Positions 50,794-60,097 are shown, numbered from the stretch's first letter. The stretch: DNA of 64,000 nucleotides from Nostoc cf. commune SO-36 (GCF_023734775.1 NZ_AP025732.1:5454501-5518500); one strand, 5' to 3'. The notes: a model not told the origin generated them from the sequence alone. Translations and numbers: made by a program.

Positions 50794-51015
50794 TTAGATG
50801 ATTTCTAACTCATTTTCACGTAAATGGGCTTTAAACTTTTTAGTAAACTGGACTACAATCGGCAGATTAGCGCTTACAGGTCTGTCTCGCCATTGGCTGG
50901 CAATACCTATTACATCACCTTCTATGCCTTTGATGTCAAAAGCCTGATTCCGATGTTCAGGATGATGATACACTACTACCGAATCTTTAACACGGACGCG
51001 ATCGCCAACTTTCAT
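50794..51015 (-). CDS. ftrV: Ferredoxin-thioredoxin reductase, variable chain
   Basis: The small SH3-like subunit of ferredoxin-thioredoxin reductase, which passes light-derived electrons to thioredoxins. MKVGDRVRVKDSVVVYHHPE, HRNQAFDIKGIEGDVIG, VSANLPIVVQFTKKFKAHLR and ENELEII match the family from end to end at 73 residues. The frame is open up to ATG at 51048, but the 11 extra residues are not family-like, so ATG at 51015 is preferred. The catalytic chain (ftrC) is not in the window. Confidence 0.9.
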   Translation of the reverse strand: MKVGDRVRVKDSVVVYHHPEHRNQAFDIKGIEGDVIGIASQWRDRPVSANLPIVVQFTKKFKAHLRENELEII

Positions 51016-51048
51016 AACAACATTTACACCTAGCATTTGCTTTTCCAC

Positions 51049-51970
51049 AAGTATCTGCTACAGAATATATGATTAAATCGCTTAAAATTTGATTTAATCA
51101 GCTATTTCTTGACGTTTTATCGGGGTGCGGCGGCGCATTTAACCCTCTGCGTCCACGCAAGGCAACACCTTGCGGTGACTCCAGCGCTTTAGGCGGCTAG
51201 CATTAGCGACGTTAGCCAAAGCGTCTTTTCAGAAGAAAGAACATCACCTGAAAAGATTTACCACGGCAGTTCCTTCAATTTGGTACTGCCGCACGTCTTA
51301 GCAATCCGTGCGTACTTTTTTAAGTTTTTGCCGCGTTAATTATGTATCGCCCTTACCCTCCATCTTTATCCCAAAAGTAGGAATATGAAACGAAATAAGC
51401 AGACTGATGTACTTAGTACTTTGGCAAAAAAATATCTAACCCTTTTATCTTCACTCTAGGATGTTCCCCAGGTCAACTCTCTCACCAATTTTTGATAATA
51501 GCAGACACGCTGTTATGAGCGAATGCACTCTTCTTTTTTAAGGGGCTACAGTCTAACATCAGTCTTCTAGAGTTGCTCCATAAACTTTTGCTTCCCTCAA
51601 CGCTCTTTTTAACGTAGAACTGTTTCATTGCTTAAAACAGGTAAAATTGCCAGGGTTGAGGGGATGAAAATAGCTTTTTCCAGGAAATTTGTAGAATTTC
51701 TTTTTTTCTCTGCGCCACGGATATTTTGCTCAAGTTGGTAAACCCGCCCATACAAGTGTCCTCCTCTACATCTGTGGGTTTCAAAGTTACTTTTATAACT
51801 ACATAAATACTGATGACACAGAGTAAAGAACTGAAAAAGGAATTTATTGACCAAAATTTTTACCCATCTTGAAAAGTCTTTCAAGTTAACATATACCCCA
51901 ATATAGATTCACTCTCCAGAATTAGCGTTTAGAGTAACTAATAAGAGGAAATTTAGGAGATTACTAATTC
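51049..51970. other. Intergenic region with a dispersed GC-rich repeat
   Basis: A GC-rich dispersed repeat lies near 51150-51235 (CCACGCAAGGCAACACCTTG, CGGCTAGCATTAGCGACGTT). The rest is AT-rich. A 91-codon minus-strand frame (51609-51884) has no protein-like features and is not called. No RNA gene recognised. Confidence 0.5.
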
Positions 51971-52729
51971 ATGCCTGATGAGCATCGGTTGGAGGAAAAA
52001 TTTTTATCCCAGGAAGCTGAAAGAAGAATATCTGAAAAGCTAGATGAAGTAGAAGAAATAGAAATAGATGTACAAACCGATATTTTGAAAATAGTTCAGG
52101 GACAGGCGGACGGAGTTTCGGTTGCAGGCCAAGGATTAGTAATCCAAGAAGGCCTTCGGGTACAGGAAATAAAACTGCAAACAGAAAGTATTGCCATTAA
52201 TCCCTTCAACGCTATTTTTGGTCAAATAGAACTTAATCAGCCAGTAAATGCCACAGCTCGCATTATAGTTACAGAAGTAGATATTAACCACGCCTTGACC
52301 TCAGACTTGATTCGCACCCAGATGCAAAATTTGCAGTTGGATGTAGATGGCGATATTGTTAGTTTTGAACCGCAAGAAATTCAGGTATTTTTACCTGGTG
52401 ATGGCAAAATAGAATGTAGGGGAAAGGTGCTGTTAAAAGAAATGGGAAATACTCGCCCTTTTGCTTACACCGTGATTCTTCGGCTACCGAATAATTTACA
52501 ATCCGCGATGCTGGAGAGTTTTAACTGCACTGAGGGAGAGGGTATTTCAATACAATTAGTTACAGCATTTATGCATAAAGTTAAAGAACTAATAAGTCTA
52601 CCATATCTTAAATGGGAAGATATAGCCTTTTCTATTAAAGATATAAAAGTAGAAATTGGTAGTTTAATACTTCTGGTAGAAACTCAAGTAAAACAAATAC
52701 CATCATCGTTAACCGTACTATCTCCTTAG
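51971..52729 (+). CDS. DUF2993 (LmeA-like) lipid-binding domain protein
   Basis: A 252-residue protein of the DUF2993 family common in cyanobacteria. The repeated pattern of amphipathic strands (VSVAGQGLVIQEGLRVQEIK, LQTESIAINPFNAIFGQIEL, NATARIIVTEVDINHALTSD) is typical of the lipid-binding TULIP-like fold seen in mycobacterial LmeA. There is no obvious signal peptide; the N-terminus is charged. It is followed 105 bp later by crtO on the same strand. Exact function unknown. Confidence 0.82.
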   Translation: MPDEHRLEEKFLSQEAERRISEKLDEVEEIEIDVQTDILKIVQGQADGVSVAGQGLVIQEGLRVQEIKLQTESIAINPFNAIFGQIELNQPVNATARIIVTEVDINHALTSDLIRTQMQNLQLDVDGDIVSFEPQEIQVFLPGDGKIECRGKVLLKEMGNTRPFAYTVILRLPNNLQSAMLESFNCTEGEGISIQLVTAFMHKVKELISLPYLKWEDIAFSIKDIKVEIGSLILLVETQVKQIPSSLTVLSP

Positions 52730-52833
52730 TGGTATTAACACCAGTTAAAGATATTTTTTGTAACTAGGGAGTGATGTAAATTTATTAAAAGTTTTATAAG
52801 CTTTTAAAACCTACTTATTTATAAATTTCAACT

Positions 52834-54528
52834 ATGCAAGAGTATGATGTTGTGTTAATCGGTGCTGGACACAATGGGTTAGTCTGTGCAGCTTACTTGC
52901 TGAAGGCTGGTTATAGCGTCCTGTTACTAGAAAAGCGTTCTGTTCCAGGTGGTGCAGCAACAACTGAAGAATGTTTACCGCAAGAGGCTCCTGGATTTAA
53001 ATTTAACTTGTGTGCGATTGACCATGAATTTATTCACTTAGGGCCAGTTGTTGAAGAATTAGAACTAGAAAAATATGGCTTGCATTATTTGGAGTGCGAT
53101 CCGGTTGTTTTCTGTCCTCATCCTGATGGTAAGTATTTCTTAGCACATAAGTCATTGGAAAAGACTTGTGCCGAAATCGCTCGTTATAATGAGCGTGATG
53201 CCAAAAAATACGCAGAATTTGTAGACTATTGGCAAAGAGCGCTCGGTGCAATGGTTCCTATGTTTAATGCACCGCCCAAGTCAATTATAGATATTGTGGG
53301 CAACTACGATATCAAAAAATTCAAAGATTTATTTTCGATGATTGGTTCCCCAAATAAAACGCTGGACTTTATTCGCACCATGTTAACCAGCGCTGAGGAT
53401 TTACTTAACGAGTGGTTTGATGAGGAATTTCTGAAAGCACCATTAGCCAGACTTGCAGCAGAACTTGGTGCGCCGCCATCGCAAAAAACTCTTGCCATTG
53501 GTGCAATTATGATGGCAATGCGTCACAATCCGGGAATGGCTAGACCGCGCGGCGGAACTGGCGCACTAGTGCAAGCTTTGGTGAATTTAGTCACAAGTAA
53601 AGGTGGCGTTATTCTTACAGACCAGCATGTTGAAAAAGTTTTAATTGATGATGGAAAAGCTGTCGGTGTGCGGGTTGCTGGTGGTAAAGAATATCGCGCT
53701 AAATATGGCGTTATTTCTAATATTGATGCCAAGCGGTTATTTTTACAAATGACTGATAAAAGTGACGTTGATGGAGCCGACCCAAATTTATGGGAAAGAT
53801 TAGAACGCCGTATCGTTAACAATAACGAAACTATCCTCAAGATAGATTTGGCTTTAGATGAACCACTACGCTTTCCACACCACGCCCATAAAGACGAATA
53901 TCTCGTTGGTTCTATCTTAATTGCCGATTCAGTGGCTCATGTAGAAGAGGCTCACAGTAAATGTACCTTGGGACAGATTCCTGATGCTGACCCATCAATG
54001 TATGTGGTCATGCCGAGCTTTTTAGACCCCACATTAGCACCGCCAGGTAAGCACACCGTATGGATTGAGTATTTTGCCCCTTATCAAATTGCTGGTGCTG
54101 AAGGCACTGGTTTAAAAGGTACTGGTTGGACAGATGAATTGAAAAACAAAGTTGCAGATAGGGTGGTTGATAAACTTGCAGATTATGCACCTAATGTCAA
54201 GAGTGCAACTATTGCCCGTCGTGTAGAAAGTCCAGCAGAACTAGGAGAAAGATTAGGCGCATATAAAGGAAATTATTACCATATTGATATGACCCTAGAT
54301 CAGATGGTGTTTTTCCGCCCTTTGCCAGAAATAGCGAACTACAAAACGCCAATTGAAAATCTATTTTTGACTGGTGCTGGTACTCATCCAGGTGGTTCGA
54401 TTTCGGGAATGCCGGGACGCAATTGTGCGCGTGTATTTTTACAAGCAAAACATCCCATTAGTCAAACTTTGAAGGATGCAAGAGATTCGATTAAGTCAAC
54501 CGTCGAGTCAGTGTTTGGCATTAATTAG
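52834..54528 (+). CDS. crtO: Beta-carotene ketolase, CrtO type
   Basis: CrtO adds a keto group to beta-carotene to give echinenone. It belongs to the phytoene-desaturase-like FAD enzymes rather than the CrtW family. The 564-residue protein has the dinucleotide site VVLIGAGHNGLVCAAYLLKA, LLLEKRSVPGGAATTEE, and the C-terminal FAD site NLFLTGAGTHPGGSISGMPG. The YHIDMTLDQMVFFRPLPEI segment is typical of the ketolase group. No frameshifts; start is ATG at 52834. A terminator follows within 20 bp of the stop. Confidence 0.92.
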   Translation: MQEYDVVLIGAGHNGLVCAAYLLKAGYSVLLLEKRSVPGGAATTEECLPQEAPGFKFNLCAIDHEFIHLGPVVEELELEKYGLHYLECDPVVFCPHPDGKYFLAHKSLEKTCAEIARYNERDAKKYAEFVDYWQRALGAMVPMFNAPPKSIIDIVGNYDIKKFKDLFSMIGSPNKTLDFIRTMLTSAEDLLNEWFDEEFLKAPLARLAAELGAPPSQKTLAIGAIMMAMRHNPGMARPRGGTGALVQALVNLVTSKGGVILTDQHVEKVLIDDGKAVGVRVAGGKEYRAKYGVISNIDAKRLFLQMTDKSDVDGADPNLWERLERRIVNNNETILKIDLALDEPLRFPHHAHKDEYLVGSILIADSVAHVEEAHSKCTLGQIPDADPSMYVVMPSFLDPTLAPPGKHTVWIEYFAPYQIAGAEGTGLKGTGWTDELKNKVADRVVDKLADYAPNVKSATIARRVESPAELGERLGAYKGNYYHIDMTLDQMVFFRPLPEIANYKTPIENLFLTGAGTHPGGSISGMPGRNCARVFLQAKHPISQTLKDARDSIKSTVESVFGIN

Positions 54529-54541
54529 GGTTTATGCAAAG

Positions 54542-54574
54542 AGGCAAAGGCGCGAAGTAAGGCTTTGCCTTTTT
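54542..54574 (+). terminator. Rho-independent terminator of crtO
   Basis: AGGCAAAG and CTTTGCCT pair across a 13-nt loop and are followed by TTTT. It begins 14 bp after the crtO stop codon. Confidence 0.8.
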
Positions 54575-55018
54575 GCGTTTATACTCTGTTTCTTATCACC
54601 CCATGCTCAATATGTAGTTGAAAGTTGTGTTTGACTTGGCTAAAGATGGTTGTGCATATTCACAAAGCACCTTGTTGCTATTGATTAATACATAAAGCAA
54701 ATAACATCATTGTTTGGTGAACAACGAGTACGATCGCACCCTTGTTAATTGAAACAGAGGATGCCATATACGCTGCGATCGCAGCGTATATGGCAACTGC
54801 AATTCTCGTTTTTTGAGTGAAATATTTTCTAAGTAATTGCTTTATGTATATTTAATATGATAATGTGATACACACTCAATTTTAAAAAACATCTATGCGT
54901 CTTTAACAAAGCTCTTTATTAAAATATGAGTAAATTAATGGGTAAAAACTAGGTATTTTAGTAATACTCAAAAAGCGAACAAATTTTAATATCACTTTAT
55001 AAGTTTTGTAGGTACAGC
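54575..55018. other. Intergenic region holding a perfect 34-bp palindrome
   Basis: Apart from the palindrome at 54762-54795, this AT-rich region has no gene or recognised RNA. Confidence 0.5.
54762..54795. repeat. Perfect 34-bp palindrome with a HIP1 core
   Basis: The left half TGCCATATACGCTGCGA is followed immediately by its exact reverse complement, with GCGATCGC at the centre. All 17 base pairs match; the next pair (54761/54796) does not. There is no loop, so it reads as a cruciform or a symmetrical protein site rather than a terminator. Confidence 0.9.
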
Positions 55019-55762
55019 ATGGTTTTTCGGCGCTGCTTCGTTGCATCTAACTTAATAGTTTTCTTTGCGTTTGGCTGTAGTGGTGGGGCAAACTCATCAA
55101 TAGAAAATACTACACAGGTTGTGAAAGAAAGCAATGTAACCCAACTTTTCATAGAAGCGAAGGCTACGCAAAAAGCAGAAAATTTATTTCATCAAGCCAA
55201 TGATTTATTAGATGGGCAACGTTATGAAGATGCGATAAAAGCTTATGAGAAAGCGATCGCTATAAAAGTTGAGAGTCCGGAAGCTTGGATTAACCGTGGC
55301 ATAGCTTTAACATCCTTGCAACGCTACCAAGAGGCTCTTGCATCTTACGACAAAGCGATCGCTATCCAACCCGACAAATATGAAGCTTGGTATAACCGTG
55401 GCATAGCTTTAACATCGCTGCAACGCTACCAAGAGGCTCTTGTATCTTACGACAAAGCGATCGCTATCCAACCTGGCAAATACGAAGCCTTAATTAACCG
55501 AGGCATAGCTTTGACAAAGCTGCACCGCTACCAAGAAGCGATCGCATCTTATGATAGAGCGATCGCTATCAAGCAAGATTTGCACCAAGCATATTACAAT
55601 AAAGCTTGCTCTTATGCTTTACAAAGCAATCTAGAATTAGCAATTAGCAACCTAGGCAAAGCAATTGAGCTTGTTCCTGATAAATACAAGAAATTAGCAA
55701 AAACTGACCCAGACTTTAGCAAAGTGCGTAGTGAAAAGCAGTTTCAAGAATTAATCCAATAG
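55019..55762 (+). CDS. TPR-repeat lipoprotein
   Basis: A 247-residue protein with a lipoprotein signal: MVFRRCFVASNLIVFFAFGC ends at the lipidated Cys20. After a polar linker come about four 34-residue TPR units (YEDAIKAYEKAIAIKVESPE, YQEALASYDKAIAIQPDKYE, and two more) and a degenerate last one. Units two and three are almost identical in DNA (see the repeat entry). It is probably a periplasmic scaffold attached to a membrane by lipid; partners unknown. Stands alone between crtO and a sugar reductase gene. Confidence 0.88.
   Translation: MVFRRCFVASNLIVFFAFGCSGGANSSIENTTQVVKESNVTQLFIEAKATQKAENLFHQANDLLDGQRYEDAIKAYEKAIAIKVESPEAWINRGIALTSLQRYQEALASYDKAIAIQPDKYEAWYNRGIALTSLQRYQEALVSYDKAIAIQPGKYEALINRGIALTKLHRYQEAIASYDRAIAIKQDLHQAYYNKACSYALQSNLELAISNLGKAIELVPDKYKKLAKTDPDFSKVRSEKQFQELIQ
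55293..55496 (+). repeat. 102-bp tandem duplication in the TPR gene
   Basis: Two units 102 bp apart (34 residues), beginning AACCGTGGCATAGCTTTAAC at 55293 and 55395, differ at few positions, and each contains the HIP1 octamer in AAAGCGATCGCTATCCAAC. This is a recent in-frame duplication of one TPR unit. Confidence 0.8.
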
Positions 55763-55840
55763 GATTTTATCACCACGTCTCAGTGTAGAATATAAGGTTG
55801 CTACAGCAAAGATTTTTTCTTGAACGGTTTTTGATTAGAC

Positions 55841-56716
55841 ATGAAAAAATTGTTAATCACCGGAGCAAGTGGTTTTTTAGGATGGCATCTTTGCCAACTT
55901 GCTAAACAAGAATGGGAGATTTATGGCACTTATTTATCCCATTCTTTAGAAATTCCTGGCATAAAAATGTTAAAAGCGAACTTAACAAATTTTCAGGAAT
56001 TAAAAAGTATCTTTAATAATGTCAAACCAACAGCAGTTATTCATACTGCTGCACATTCGCAACCGAATTTTTGTCAAACCCACCCCAAAGAATCACACGC
56101 AATTAATGTCATTGCATCCTGTAATATTGCCGGACTTTGCGCGGATAATTCGATTCCTTGTGCTTTTACTTCCACTGACTTAGTTTTTGATGGCTTAAAT
56201 GCCCCTTATGGAGAAACAGATGCTGTGTGTCCTGTCAATCTTTACGGCGAGCAGAAAGCGATCGCAGAAGCAGATATGCTAGAAAGGTATCCTATGACAG
56301 CAGTGTGTCGGATGCCGTTGATGTTTGGTGCGGCAACACCCACAGCTAAAAGCTTTATTCAGCCATTTATTGAGACTTTACAAGCAGAAAAAGAACTAAA
56401 TTTATTTATAGATGAATTTCGCACCCCAGTAAGTGGAACAACTGCCGCCAAAGGACTTTTATTAGCATTAGAAAAAGTTAACGGCATCATTCACCTAGGT
56501 GGGAAAGAGCGGATTTCGCGTTATGATTTTGGACAGATATTAGTAGAAGTATTTCAGCTTCCCGCCACTGGACTTAAATCATGCCGACAACAAGATGTGA
56601 AAATGGCAGCACCTAGACCAACAGATATTTCTTTGGATAGTTCCAAAGCATTTGCATTAGGGTATCAGCCTTTATCTGTAAAAGAAGAATTGCAGGAATT
56701 AATCAATAGTCAATAA
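55841..56716 (+). CDS. RmlD-like NAD(P)-dependent sugar reductase/epimerase
   Basis: A 291-residue short-chain dehydrogenase of the extended type. KKLLITGASGFLGWHLCQLA is the NAD(P) site, VIHTAAHSQPNFCQTHPKES and AINVIASCNIAGLC follow, the catalytic triad includes ST/S near CAFTSTDLVFDG and Y-x3-K in VNLYGEQKAIAEA. The similarity is to dTDP-4-dehydrorhamnose reductase, which would make a nucleotide sugar, but the substrate is not certain. The stop codon overlaps the end of a convergent STAND-type remnant. Confidence 0.85.
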   Translation: MKKLLITGASGFLGWHLCQLAKQEWEIYGTYLSHSLEIPGIKMLKANLTNFQELKSIFNNVKPTAVIHTAAHSQPNFCQTHPKESHAINVIASCNIAGLCADNSIPCAFTSTDLVFDGLNAPYGETDAVCPVNLYGEQKAIAEADMLERYPMTAVCRMPLMFGAATPTAKSFIQPFIETLQAEKELNLFIDEFRTPVSGTTAAKGLLLALEKVNGIIHLGGKERISRYDFGQILVEVFQLPATGLKSCRQQDVKMAAPRPTDISLDSSKAFALGYQPLSVKEELQELINSQ

Positions 56717-56900
56717 TCGGATTGTATTTGTTGTGTACCTAACCAGTGACGGAAGCTGGAATGATAGAGACTATATGGGTTTCTCCGTCAATTTGTTCTT
56801 GGTGTAAGAATTCAAGCCAACTTTCTAGAACTTCTTCAACTTCGTATTCATCTGTATTGATTATATTAGCGATGCCTGCGGCGGTCTGCGCCAACGCATC
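56710..56900 (-). pseudogene. STAND (NACHT-type) ATPase remnant
   Basis: On the minus strand two short frames read LAQTAAGIANIINTDEYEVE, VLESWLEFLHQEQIDGET and then, shifted by one base, PYSLYHSSFRHWLGTQQ to a stop at 56710. This pattern (W-x-E-F-L then YSLYHxSFRxxL) is that of the region just after the NACHT ATPase in cyanobacterial NACHT-WD40 proteins. The ATPase itself is absent, so only a scrap remains. Its last bases overlap the end of the sugar-reductase gene. Confidence 0.5.
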
Positions 56901-57104
56901 TACAGATATAGGACTTACGCACTGTACAAATTAATCATGATGTGGCTTAACGAAAATAGGTTGTTTCAGGATTTGATTAATTATCCTTTGATCGTAAATA
57001 GACCATGCTGTAGGGGTTTAGCAATGCTTTACCCTTACGAAAGATGTGGCTTTTCACGTTATACATATTTACTATTTCTTGTCAATGCGTAAATCCTAAT
57101 TAAT

Positions 57105-57355
57105 ATTATCAAACAGAATTCAGGAGTCAGGGGCCAGAATTCAGAATGAATTCTGCGCGACTGGCGGATAGCGCAGCGTATACCCTTCGGGATGCTTCGC
57201 TTAGAGCGAGTACTCGATAGCGTAGCGTTAGCGAGTATTTTCGAGTCGCGTCTGAATAAATGGGTTTAAGACCCCCACCAAATTGAAAATTTGGTAGTCT
57301 ACAATGAGTGGCGGGTCTGAATCCCCCACTCATTGATTCTGACTCCTGAATTCTG
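57105..57355. mobile_element. 242-bp non-coding element with perfect 17-bp inverted ends
   Basis: CAGAATTCAGGAGTCAG at 57114-57130 is exactly complementary to 57339-57355. The 242-bp unit has GC-rich dispersed-repeat sequence and stems such as AATGAGTGGCGGG / CCCCCACTCATT inside, and no gene. The left end plus its flank (57105-57146) recurs, inverted, at 62295-62336 with one mismatch in 42 bp. This fits a miniature inverted-repeat element, though no target duplication was found. Confidence 0.55.
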
Positions 57356-57442
57356 GCTTCTTAATTCTTCTTCAAGAGCTTTTTTATCTTCTGCTTTCTT
57401 GTGTCAGTCTTTTGAAATTGATGTTCAATTAATTTTCGAGTT

Positions 57443-58615
57443 ATGAATCTGATTATAAACCCTTCCCTATCATTCCGTTGGGCTTTATGTTACGTAGAAT
57501 GGATAATGATTGCTGGAATTACCTTAGGTTGCATAATTGATGGAACTTTTCAGATATCTACAGTAACAACTTTATATGTGATAACCTGTCTTGTTGGATA
57601 TGCTCTTTTGAGTTTAATTTTTCCGATTGAGCGTCCACTTTGGCAAAGACAAATATACATTTTAATAGGAATGTTGCTCGCTCTATCTGTAAAGTTTATC
57701 GGCACTGGATTAGAATTATTTGTTTACCTATATATTGCTAAAAGCTGTTTTTTACTGAATCGCAAAAATCTATTATTAACTGTCATATTAATAGTTTCAT
57801 TAGATATATTAACATCCATACTGACTGTACCCGAATCAGTCAAAGCTCAAGCTGATTTATGTGGGATCTTACAGGGATCTAAGCAAATAAAATTAGTTAT
57901 TATTGAGTATCTTTCAAACAATCTTGTTAGTATTCCCTTTATCATAGCTTTTAGCTTTATGATAATTTCTGAACAGAAAAGCCGACAAAGAGCGGAAGCT
58001 TTAACCCAACAAGTACAAACTTTAGCAGATGCTCTAGAACGCACTCGAATTGCACGGGATATTCATGATTCGCTAGGACATAGTTTAACCAATCTTAATA
58101 GTAGGCTCGCAATTGCCCAACAGAAGTTACGCCAACATGATATAGATACCGTCTCTCAAGCAGTTGATACAGCAAAGTTTCTAGCTAGTCAATGCATTGA
58201 AGATGTTAGTCACTACCTAAAAACAATGCGGCAAACTGACTTCAATCTCAACCAAGCTTTAACTACTTTAGTGGAACAGTTGCGCTACAATCAAGCTTTT
58301 AATATTAAATGGGAAATTAATTTACCACAACTTTCTTTATCAAACAGCCACCACATTTACTGTATTGTAAAAGAAGGATTAACTAATATTCAAAAACACG
58401 CTCACGCTTCCCAAGTATTTTTTCGAGGAAAGTCTACACCTGAAGTAATTTTGTTAGAACTTAGGGATGACGGTCAAGGCTTTGACAACACAATGCCACA
58501 TTCAGGTTTAGGGCTCAAAGGCATGATAGAACGAGTAGAAATGCTTGGTGGTAATCTGATAATCAAGAGTACTCCAGGGCTAGGTACGCAAATTAAAATC
58601 ACAATTCCACTATGA
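57443..58615 (+). CDS. NarL-type sensor histidine kinase
   Basis: A 390-residue kinase of the HisKA_3 class. The first 175 residues contain about five or six membrane helices (ALCYVEWIMIAGITLGCIID, YVITCLVGYALLSLIF, IYILIGMLLALSVKFIGTGL). The phospho-acceptor is the His in ERTRIARDIHDSLGHSLTNL (about residue 207), and the ATPase has IVKEGLTNIQKHAHASQVFF and LRDDGQGFD. The stop overlaps the start of the response-regulator gene by four bases (ATGA), so the two are translated together. Signal unknown. Confidence 0.93.
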   Translation: MNLIINPSLSFRWALCYVEWIMIAGITLGCIIDGTFQISTVTTLYVITCLVGYALLSLIFPIERPLWQRQIYILIGMLLALSVKFIGTGLELFVYLYIAKSCFLLNRKNLLLTVILIVSLDILTSILTVPESVKAQADLCGILQGSKQIKLVIIEYLSNNLVSIPFIIAFSFMIISEQKSRQRAEALTQQVQTLADALERTRIARDIHDSLGHSLTNLNSRLAIAQQKLRQHDIDTVSQAVDTAKFLASQCIEDVSHYLKTMRQTDFNLNQALTTLVEQLRYNQAFNIKWEINLPQLSLSNSHHIYCIVKEGLTNIQKHAHASQVFFRGKSTPEVILLELRDDGQGFDNTMPHSGLGLKGMIERVEMLGGNLIIKSTPGLGTQIKITIPL

Positions 58616-59250
58616 TTCGCCTCTTAGTTGTTGACGATCAAGAAATTTTTCGGCAAGACTTAGTTACATTACTGTCTAGCGAAGACGATTTGGAAGTGAT
58701 AGAACAAGCAAGCAACGGTAAAGAGGCAATTGCTTTGCTAAAGCAATTGCAACCGAATGTTATTCTAATGGATGTAAGAATGCCCATTTGTGATGGGGTG
58801 ATTGCTACTCAAGAAATTATTCAACGTTACCCTTGGATAAAAATTTTAGTTCTGACTACGTTTGATGATGATGAGTATATTTGGCATTCATTAAGGGCAG
58901 GAGCGCTAGGTTATCTACTCAAACATACCCCAATTGAACAAATTGCTACAGCAATTCGCTCGGTATATCTGGGATATAGTCAATTGGGGCCAACAATTGC
59001 ACCAAAAGTTTTTACGCAATTACAATCCGGTAATTCAACTTTAGAGGTTAATTATCAAAACTTGCTTAGTAAGCGCGAATTGGATGTTTTAAAACTTTTG
59101 GGTCAAGGAAAAAATAACCGAGAAATTGCTCATGAACTACATTTAACGGAAGGAACCGTCAGGAATTATGTCTCGCGTATCTTCAGTCAGTTGGGTTTAC
59201 GTGATCGCATTCACGCTGTACTTTGGGTACAACAACACCTGCCAGGCTAA
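58612..59250 (+). CDS. NarL/FixJ-type response regulator
   Basis: A 212-residue regulator. The receiver domain opens with RLLVVDDQEIFRQ and its phospho-acceptor is D54 in VILMDVRMP; the conserved threonine and lysine are in VLTTFDDDEY and GYLLKHTPIE. The LuxR-type helix-turn-helix is at about 146-205 (LSKRELDVLKLLGQGKNNRE, IAHELHLTEGTVRNYVSRIF). It is the partner of the overlapping kinase. Target genes are not evident. Confidence 0.95.
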   Translation: MIRLLVVDDQEIFRQDLVTLLSSEDDLEVIEQASNGKEAIALLKQLQPNVILMDVRMPICDGVIATQEIIQRYPWIKILVLTTFDDDEYIWHSLRAGALGYLLKHTPIEQIATAIRSVYLGYSQLGPTIAPKVFTQLQSGNSTLEVNYQNLLSKRELDVLKLLGQGKNNREIAHELHLTEGTVRNYVSRIFSQLGLRDRIHAVLWVQQHLPG

Positions 59251-59259
59251 GACCCAGGG

Positions 59260-59466
59260 CTATTTCATTCTAAAAAGCCGCTTGAGTGTGTCTAATCCAA
59301 AAGAACATAAACGTTGAGCTTGCGCCATGTTCTTAAACATATTATCCCGGTACAAATTGAGTGAAAAATTACGAGCGAGCGCAAAAATCTGAGTCAGGAG
59401 AGTAGTGCGAATTCTGGATGCATCTTCACCTTGGGTAACATCCCGCACATAGTGGACTAAAAACAA
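59260..59466 (-). pseudogene. ISAs1-type transposase C-terminal fragment
   Basis: 68 codons (VRDVTQGEDASRIRTTLLTQ, IFALARNFSLNLYRDNMFKN, MAQAQRLCSFGLDTLKRLFR) match the end of ISAs1/H-repeat transposases. The catalytic part is missing. Start of the insertion-sequence remnant zone. Confidence 0.7.
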
Positions 59467-59630
59467 CCCGGAAAATCAAGCAATAAAATTAGGCAGCATT
59501 CAACAAGTCAGAATCATCAGAACAAGTAGCAGTTTCTGGAAGTAACTGGAGTTTAGACTAAGGTATGCAAAACGACGCAGCAGGGCTGAGTTAATTAGAG
59601 ACTTAGCGAAATTATGAATAATCTTTAGTA

Positions 59631-59780
59631 TTAAACAGCAACAGATGGTTCTTTACGTGGTCGTGTTACTGTTTTTTTAACAATGGGGCAGCGGTTTTTA
59701 CGGTGACGCTTTTTTCCTGCTTCCCAACCAGGGGACTTTCCGCGAGGTTTGGGTGGTTGGGCAGGAGTACCAATCACTGC
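59631..59780 (-). pseudogene. Transposase C-terminal tail fragment
   Basis: The minus strand encodes VIGTPAQPPKPRGKSPGWEA, GKKRHRKNRCPIVKKTVTRP to a stop at 59631. The pattern PAQPPKPRGKSPGW followed by KKR and RYPxVKK is the tail of a family of cyanobacterial transposases. No further part of the gene is next to it. Confidence 0.45.
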
Positions 59781-59845
59781 AAAAATTTATTCACTTTTTT
59801 AAAATAAAGTCACTACCTTACGGAGCTTAATTTAGGATAAATCTG

Positions 59846-60097
59846 CTAATACGATTGGCTAATTAAATATTGTTCCCACTCTAATTGAGTTAGATTGAGA
59901 TTACTCATCAAACGAGAACCTGCTTCGTTTACTAAGTTTTCTGGTGATAGAAACCAAACTTTTACTACAAAGTCTTCTGGGGATGGGATGAGACTATAGA
60001 TTTGATTTGCAGTCGCTAAGTATTTGCCATCCCAGCTAAAGGCGACAGCGTTAAATGGCAAGTTTTCTCAATACGAGTAATAGTTTGATTGTCTGAT
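59846..60097 (-). pseudogene. WD40-repeat C-terminal remnant
   Basis: The minus strand reads LPFNAVAFSWDGKYLATA, a WD40 strand set, then VVKVWFLSPENLVNEAGSRL and NLTQLEWEQYLISQSY, the usual end of cyanobacterial WD40 or NACHT-WD40 proteins. A shifted frame adds SDNQTITRIE upstream. The gene is cut directly at the left end of the insertion sequence (60101). Confidence 0.65.

Noticed and set aside
51609..51884. A 91-codon minus-strand frame
   Set aside because: It lies in AT-rich intergenic DNA with no ribosome site and an implausible composition.
53030..54448. Several minus-strand frames inside crtO
   Set aside because: They are antisense shadows of a well-supported gene.
57127..57333. A 68-codon frame in the 242-bp element
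   Set aside because: It is formed by the repeat's palindromes and has no start signal or family match.
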